From: Ramicandelaber brevisporus
Taxonomy: Eukaryota > Kickxellomycota > Ramicandelaberales > Ramicandelaberaceae
Assembly: GCA_025201865.1 (NCBI GenBank)
Contig: MU602870.1
Coordinates: forward strand, 10,023 to 20,035
Length of the DNA: 10,013 bases
Direction: 5' to 3'
The notes under the pieces are model-generated. The model was not told the origin of the DNA. It saw only the letters and a program-made list of their open reading frames with translations, and did not search any database. Each line of letters starts with the position of its first letter. Within the stretch, counting starts at the first letter, position 1. The position numbers were made by a program, and so were the translations under genes. This document shows positions 6,057 through 10,013 of the stretch, piece by piece.

Positions 6057-9000
6057 CTAATTACCATACTTGGCAATGAACTGTGGCTTGTAGCCAGGAA
6101 GAGTGGTTCCATTATCGAGCTTGATAATGGCGTCCTCGCCGTCAAATCCAAGTAGTGTTCCACATTCGCCCCTGTGCGATTCTCCAAACATCAAGACACG
6201 ATCACGCTTCTCAGGCTCAACCTTGTTTAGATACCCAATCTCCACTTGCTGCACGTCGTTGTTGATATTGACACGGCACGAGGGCGAAGAGGTTCCACTG
6301 TGGATGAGTGAGATGAGAACACCGACAGCGCCATCATACATGCCGTTGCGATACGAACGGCCAGTGGTGCGGTTTGGAGCGAAGCGTACAGCCACGCCAT
6401 TCATTGCCCAGCCAGGAACACCTCCGCTTCCACTTCCACCACCACTTCCGTCGCCTCTACCGCCACTGCTCTGAGAAGCTCCACGCTGGTTGTTATAAGA
6501 TGACGAAGCAGCTGGAGTAGGAGCAGAGCCGTAAGATGAATAGCCAGAAGCATAAGGAGTCTCGGCAACGCCAGAATATCCAGAGGCACCAGCCGAGCGG
6601 CCGCTGGCAGCGGGTGTCGGGGCAGATGGTCCGCGAGAATGTGGTGTCGCAGCAGCAGAGGCCGACTGCCATCCAGATGCCGCTGGAGTATCAGCGGAGT
6701 AGCGATAGTCAGTTGAAGTGCCGGGTGCGCGCGGTGTAGCAGCCACTTGAGATGAGTGATATCCACCGCCGGCTGCTGGCGTGGCTGGAACCATACTGTG
6801 ACCACCAACAGCTGAGCCTGATGCAGCTGGAGTTTCAGCAGAGGGAGTTGCCATATTCCACGATGACGATGCCCAACGGTCAGAGGCCGAGGCTGATTGA
6901 CTGCTGCTGCTGCCACCTGCTTTGTTACTGCCTGACGATGAATGAACGGCTGGAGTGCGGCCACCGTCGTCATATCTGTTTGAGTACGCAGGTGTTTTGC
7001 TGCCGGTTCCATAGATATCAGAGCCGCTTGATGCCTTGTTACTGGTGCTGTAGTAGTCAGAGGAGGCAGATGAGCGATATGCTGGAGTCTGTGCACCATC
7101 GTACAGTGATTTGGATGCTGAGCTGGATGAAGCTCCGCCTGATGAACGTTGGCTGGATGGCGCATTGTAGCCAGTTGATGACGATGATGAGCCGTACGTG
7201 GTTGAGCCAGCGCTGGTTGAACCATATGTGCCCGAGGAGCCGCCAGTGTAGCCAGTATAGCCAGTGTATGATCCAGCAGCTGATGGGTTGTGTGCTGATG
7301 AGCCATATCGTGAAGCTGATGTTGATGTTGATGAGGTGTATGGAGTGTACGTACTTCCTCCACCAGCACTTGATGGATAGCTGCTGGTAGCATTTCCGCT
7401 GTACGATGTTGATGATGGCATAGAGGCTGTGTTAATACCACCACCACCACCACCACCACCGGAGCGACCGGCATTCAACATGTCAATGATCGGAACAGCC
7501 TTGCCAGTTTGATCGACAACGGCCACTTTATCAGCCTCAACGGTGATTATTTTACTGTTTGTATGCAATTCAATTCGTGCAATCATATTACTCAGATCCT
7601 TGATGATTCCAACCAATCCTTTGTGAGGGCCACGTGTAATTCTAGCAGTCTGTGCAACTAATTTGCGCTCAGCTGCTCTCATTGCTCCAGTCATTCTAAT
7701 GCTTCCTACTCCCATTCCTCCTCCTCTGCCAGCATTGCTATTGCTATTGCCAGCCATTCTCATTGGCGCAGCAAAGCCACTTCCGAGACCTTGAGATGCG
7801 GCAGTGTAAGCACCTGCTGTTGAGGCTCCAGCTGCATTTACTGCCACCACATTTTTAAGTGGCGCAGCAAACACATCGTTGCTACCTTTGCTTCCACTGC
7901 GAGATGCATCTCCGCCAGATAGCAGGGCACTGGACGAGAGTCTAGCAAATACATAGTTGCGAGTCAAATGAACGATGGCTCCCTGTCTAGTGCCTGCACC
8001 TGGACGCTGATTGCCTGGAGTGACTGTAGTTTCTCTGATAAAATCGCCAATGCGCACAGTATTACCATTGGAGTCTAATGCAGATTGCGGGCCTCTCGCT
8101 GCTGCACCTCTACGGCGGGAGATCAATCTGCTGTTTACCGATTTGATTTCATCTTCCTGAGTAATTAATTGCACCATGTGTGATCCTTCGATTTTAATTA
8201 TAATGCCCACTGCATTTGAGGCAGATGACGGGTCACTTGAACCAACCAGTGTCAATGATGGATCCAATAATACGACATCGTTAATGTTATAGCCATCTGC
8301 AGATGTTTTCTCAGTTCCAGCACTAACTTCAGCTGAGATGCGCAAGTCTTTGGCCAGCAGAGTTAGCTCTTCATGCTCATTATCCGAAACCAATTTAATG
8401 ATTTGGCTTTCAACATTTGTAACAAATCCAGATTTACCCAAGTGATTGCGTCCTGAAATTACTGCAACGTGGTCTCCAACTATGAACTTTTTGCGTAAAT
8501 CTGATAGAGAGAATGTCAAAGTGCGCGCCAAGTGTCTATTGTTTGGTTTGATCGTAGCCATTTTCGCAGAGTTGTCAACAGATTCAACCATTCCCATCAA
8601 TCCAATCATATCTCCGCTAGACACTTCCACTCTATCGCCAGCTGTTATCTTGCCCTGAGTTAGTTGATTGCTTCTACGTGATGACTGTGATACCAATTCT
8701 GACAATGCAGTAGCCTTATCAGTTCCATCGACTGTAGAGATAAACATGCTCAACTCATCCAACGTAGGCGATATGTTATTTACAATTAATTGAACTAGCT
8801 TAAATGGCTTCTCCAGATATCCATTTTTAAATTTATCACCTCCCCATTGATATCTGCCATTACCCAAATCACTCAATGTTTTGTTTGTTTGCAACTCATG
8901 AGCTTCCCGTGGATTGAACAATTTCTGCGGCGGCTTGTTCTTCAAATATGCCTGCGGGCCTGGTCTCTTTCCCTTGCCACTGTTAGCCTGATCATTGCCA

Positions 9001-9989
9001 TCTTCATCACCGTCATCATCATCCAGTCCATCTCTGATGCTTGGTCCATTGCCGTTCATATTTTCGTTGGCTGATCTGGTATAATCAATACGTGGCATCA
9101 ACTTGACTGTAATGTTCTCGCCAGACTCATCCACATTAATGACTTGAGCCAAATCTCCACCATAGGTTCCACGCTTAACTCTAACCCATGATCCGATATC
9201 CAACTCCACATCAACACTATCGTTGGTGTTACTAATGTTGACTGGTATCTTAACTGTGTCAATTGCATCATTCATACTGATCAGCTCGGGCTTAACTGAC
9301 TTGAAGATAAATGGAATATTGGCAATGGCGTCAGTTACATCGTTAATTCTTCTGGCTTCAATGTAAATGTACTCTCGTAGCGACTCTCTGCAGAATGCAG
9401 TGTTGATTTTCATGGGATTGTCACTGTTTTCACGCTTCATAAAGCTAAGGATAATTGCATGGACCACCTCCTTCTCTTTGCCTTTACTGCATCTAATCAT
9501 CCACAAGGAGGGATCATTCACTGTAGGCATCATTGAGGCGTGAGGTATCTTCCCGCTATCCGTGTACATTGAGCCATCTCTCATTGAATCGTAATCTGTG
9601 TAAGCTCCATGTCCATATACTTGCTTCAATCTCTCGGCTGTAGCCTCTGCATCCATGGCCGACGCTTCTCTGCGTCTATCTCTGTCTCGGTTTGCTCTTC
9701 TTGCAATCTCCGATGCTGCTCTGGCAGCTTCTCTTGCCTCATTGTTACGCTCAATGAATCCATCTGCCAAATCATCTGCTCCATCCTCATCCTCATCTTC
9801 ATCATCCTCATCCACTGCTGCTTCAATATCCAAGAATCTGTTACGAGCTGGCTTCTTCTTTTTAATGGCCGGTTCAGCCCCACTGCCACCATTACCACGC
9901 CCACGTTTACTTCCAACATCAAGATCTTCTTCGAGCTCGTCATCATCGTCGAAGCGCTCAAACTCTTCATCTTCGCTGTAGTCTGACAT
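6057..9989 (-). CDS. SPT5: Transcription elongation factor Spt5 (DSIF subunit, 1310 aa)
   Basis: Spt5 pairs with Spt4, binds RNA polymerase II over its cleft, promotes processive elongation, and recruits RNA-processing factors once its C-terminal repeats are phosphorylated by Cdk9-type kinases. Domains in order: acidic N-terminus (1-75), with basic KKKKP at 43-47; NGN domain that contacts Spt4 (about 160-248, starting DPSLWMIRCSKGKE); KOW1 (about 262-300); KOW2 (447-497); KOW3 (501-552); KOW4-like modules (568-623 and 637-686); a Gly/Ala/Ser insert (687-768); KOW5 (770-826, QTARITRGPHKGLVGIIKD); poly-Gly (844-851); a low-complexity region with TP repeats (855-1170); and a terminal KOW pair (1191-1310). 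The last pair contains GFDGEDAIIKLD, like the end of human SPT5. ATG 9989 gives the usual acidic MSDYSEDEEF start. The frame is intronless. It is longer than the yeast (1063) and human (1087) proteins, mainly because of the low-complexity region. Confidence 0.97.
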   Translation of the reverse strand: MSDYSEDEEFERFDDDDELEEDLDVGSKRGRGNGGSGAEPAIKKKKPARNRFLDIEAAVDEDDEDEDEDGADDLADGFIERNNEAREAARAASEIARRANRDRDRRREASAMDAEATAERLKQVYGHGAYTDYDSMRDGSMYTDSGKIPHASMMPTVNDPSLWMIRCSKGKEKEVVHAIILSFMKRENSDNPMKINTAFCRESLREYIYIEARRINDVTDAIANIPFIFKSVKPELISMNDAIDTVKIPVNISNTNDSVDVELDIGSWVRVKRGTYGGDLAQVINVDESGENITVKLMPRIDYTRSANENMNGNGPSIRDGLDDDDGDEDGNDQANSGKGKRPGPQAYLKNKPPQKLFNPREAHELQTNKTLSDLGNGRYQWGGDKFKNGYLEKPFKLVQLIVNNISPTLDELSMFISTVDGTDKATALSELVSQSSRRSNQLTQGKITAGDRVEVSSGDMIGLMGMVESVDNSAKMATIKPNNRHLARTLTFSLSDLRKKFIVGDHVAVISGRNHLGKSGFVTNVESQIIKLVSDNEHEELTLLAKDLRISAEVSAGTEKTSADGYNINDVVLLDPSLTLVGSSDPSSASNAVGIIIKIEGSHMVQLITQEDEIKSVNSRLISRRRGAAARGPQSALDSNGNTVRIGDFIRETTVTPGNQRPGAGTRQGAIVHLTRNYVFARLSSSALLSGGDASRSGSKGSNDVFAAPLKNVVAVNAAGASTAGAYTAASQGLGSGFAAPMRMAGNSNSNAGRGGGMGVGSIRMTGAMRAAERKLVAQTARITRGPHKGLVGIIKDLSNMIARIELHTNSKIITVEADKVAVVDQTGKAVPIIDMLNAGRSGGGGGGGGINTASMPSSTSYSGNATSSYPSSAGGGSTYTPYTSSTSTSASRYGSSAHNPSAAGSYTGYTGYTGGSSGTYGSTSAGSTTYGSSSSSTGYNAPSSQRSSGGASSSSASKSLYDGAQTPAYRSSASSDYYSTSNKASSGSDIYGTGSKTPAYSNRYDDGGRTPAVHSSSGSNKAGGSSSSQSASASDRWASSSWNMATPSAETPAASGSAVGGHSMVPATPAAGGGYHSSQVAATPRAPGTSTDYRYSADTPAASGWQSASAAATPHSRGPSAPTPAASGRSAGASGYSGVAETPYASGYSSYGSAPTPAASSSYNNQRGASQSSGGRGDGSGGGSGSGGVPGWAMNGVAVRFAPNRTTGRSYRNGMYDGAVGVLISLIHSGTSSPSCRVNINNDVQQVEIGYLNKVEPEKRDRVLMFGESHRGECGTLLGFDGEDAIIKLDNGTTLPGYKPQFIAKYGN
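6480..7427 (-). other. Spt5 C-terminal repeat and low-complexity region
   Basis: Residues 855-1170 fall into two parts. The first (about 855-960) is rich in Ser, Gly, Tyr and Thr, with GYTGYTGG and TYGS motifs like prion-like domains. The second (about 961-1170) has twelve TP motifs, eight of them TPA, at T968, 999, 1012, 1053, 1070, 1101, 1125 and 1158. The later ones share the form TPAASG. GSKTPAY at 996-1002 closely matches the fission-yeast Spt5 nonapeptide, whose Thr is the P-TEFb target. Repeats are irregularly spaced, about 11 to 41 residues apart. Confidence 0.85.
7438..7460 (+). repeat. CCA trinucleotide run encoding poly-Gly in Spt5
   Basis: Nearly eight CCA units on the plus strand encode eight glycines (residues 844-851) on the minus strand, at the junction between the KOW5 module and the low-complexity tail. 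Length changes would be in frame. Confidence 0.9.
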
Positions 9990-10013
9990 TTCGACTTTGA
10001 GATTGCTGCTGCT
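9990..10013 (-). other. Start of SPT5 5' leader, cut by the window end
   Basis: Only 24 bases precede the SPT5 ATG. They end in three CTG-type units on the plus strand (10005-10013). The promoter lies outside the window. Confidence 0.6.

Noticed and set aside
6401-7474. 357-codon minus-strand frame, and a 212-codon plus-strand frame (6752-7390), overlapping the SPT5 repeat region
   Set aside because: Both start at ATG, but they arise because Ser/Ala/Gly/Thr-rich codons rarely make stops in other frames. Their products are His/Leu/Gln- or Cys/Met-rich with no recognisable domain.
9655-9981. 108-codon plus-strand frame with long Ser runs opposite the SPT5 N-terminus
   Set aside because: The Ser runs are the antisense of Asp/Glu codons in the acidic Spt5 N-terminus, so this is a shadow.

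Overview
The window looks nuclear and eukaryotic, most likely from an early-diverging fungus. It carries mitochondrial ribosomal proteins with targeting leaders, an ER acetyl-CoA transporter and the RNA polymerase II elongation factor Spt5. Mrp51 (bS1m) in its fungal form, with the RGDWG-K--LP signature, points to fungi. All five genes read as single uninterrupted frames, including a 1310-codon one. Spt5 keeps a KOW pair after its C-terminal repeat region, as animals do and budding yeast does not. Together these suggest an intron-poor lineage outside the ascomycete yeasts, possibly Kickxellomycotina such as Coemansia. That placement is inference; no marker gene proves it.

Layout. 1-933: no convincing gene, but a 36/37-bp direct repeat and a 40-bp imperfect tandem repeat with CGGATCCG palindromes. 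934-1608 (+): an unrecognised four-span membrane protein. 1609-1896: convergent 3' flanks with AATAAA on both strands and a 48-codon ATG frame. 1897-3627 (-): acetyl-CoA transporter (SLC33A1/AT-1 family). 3628-3988: shared divergent promoter region with simple repeats. 3989-4852 (+): Mrp51/bS1m. 4853-5221: spacer with an unusual open in-frame leader. 5222-5809 (+): mitochondrial L7/L12 (bL12m). 5810-6056: convergent AT-rich spacer with simple repeats. 6057-9989 (-): Spt5. 9990-10013: 24 bases of the SPT5 leader.

The genes do not form one pathway. bS1m and bL12m belong to the two subunits of the mitochondrial ribosome and lie in tandem. The others are housekeeping genes for lumenal acetylation and transcription elongation. 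Three frames (transporter, bS1m, bL12m) open upstream of the first sensible ATG, so I set the starts at the ATG that begins the conserved protein or its targeting peptide. I see no CRISPR array, tRNA, rRNA, intact mobile element or new multi-gene system. The most interesting items are the duplicated splice-acceptor-like repeat, the orphan membrane protein, the open leader of bL12m, and the two-part low-complexity region of Spt5 followed by terminal KOW domains.
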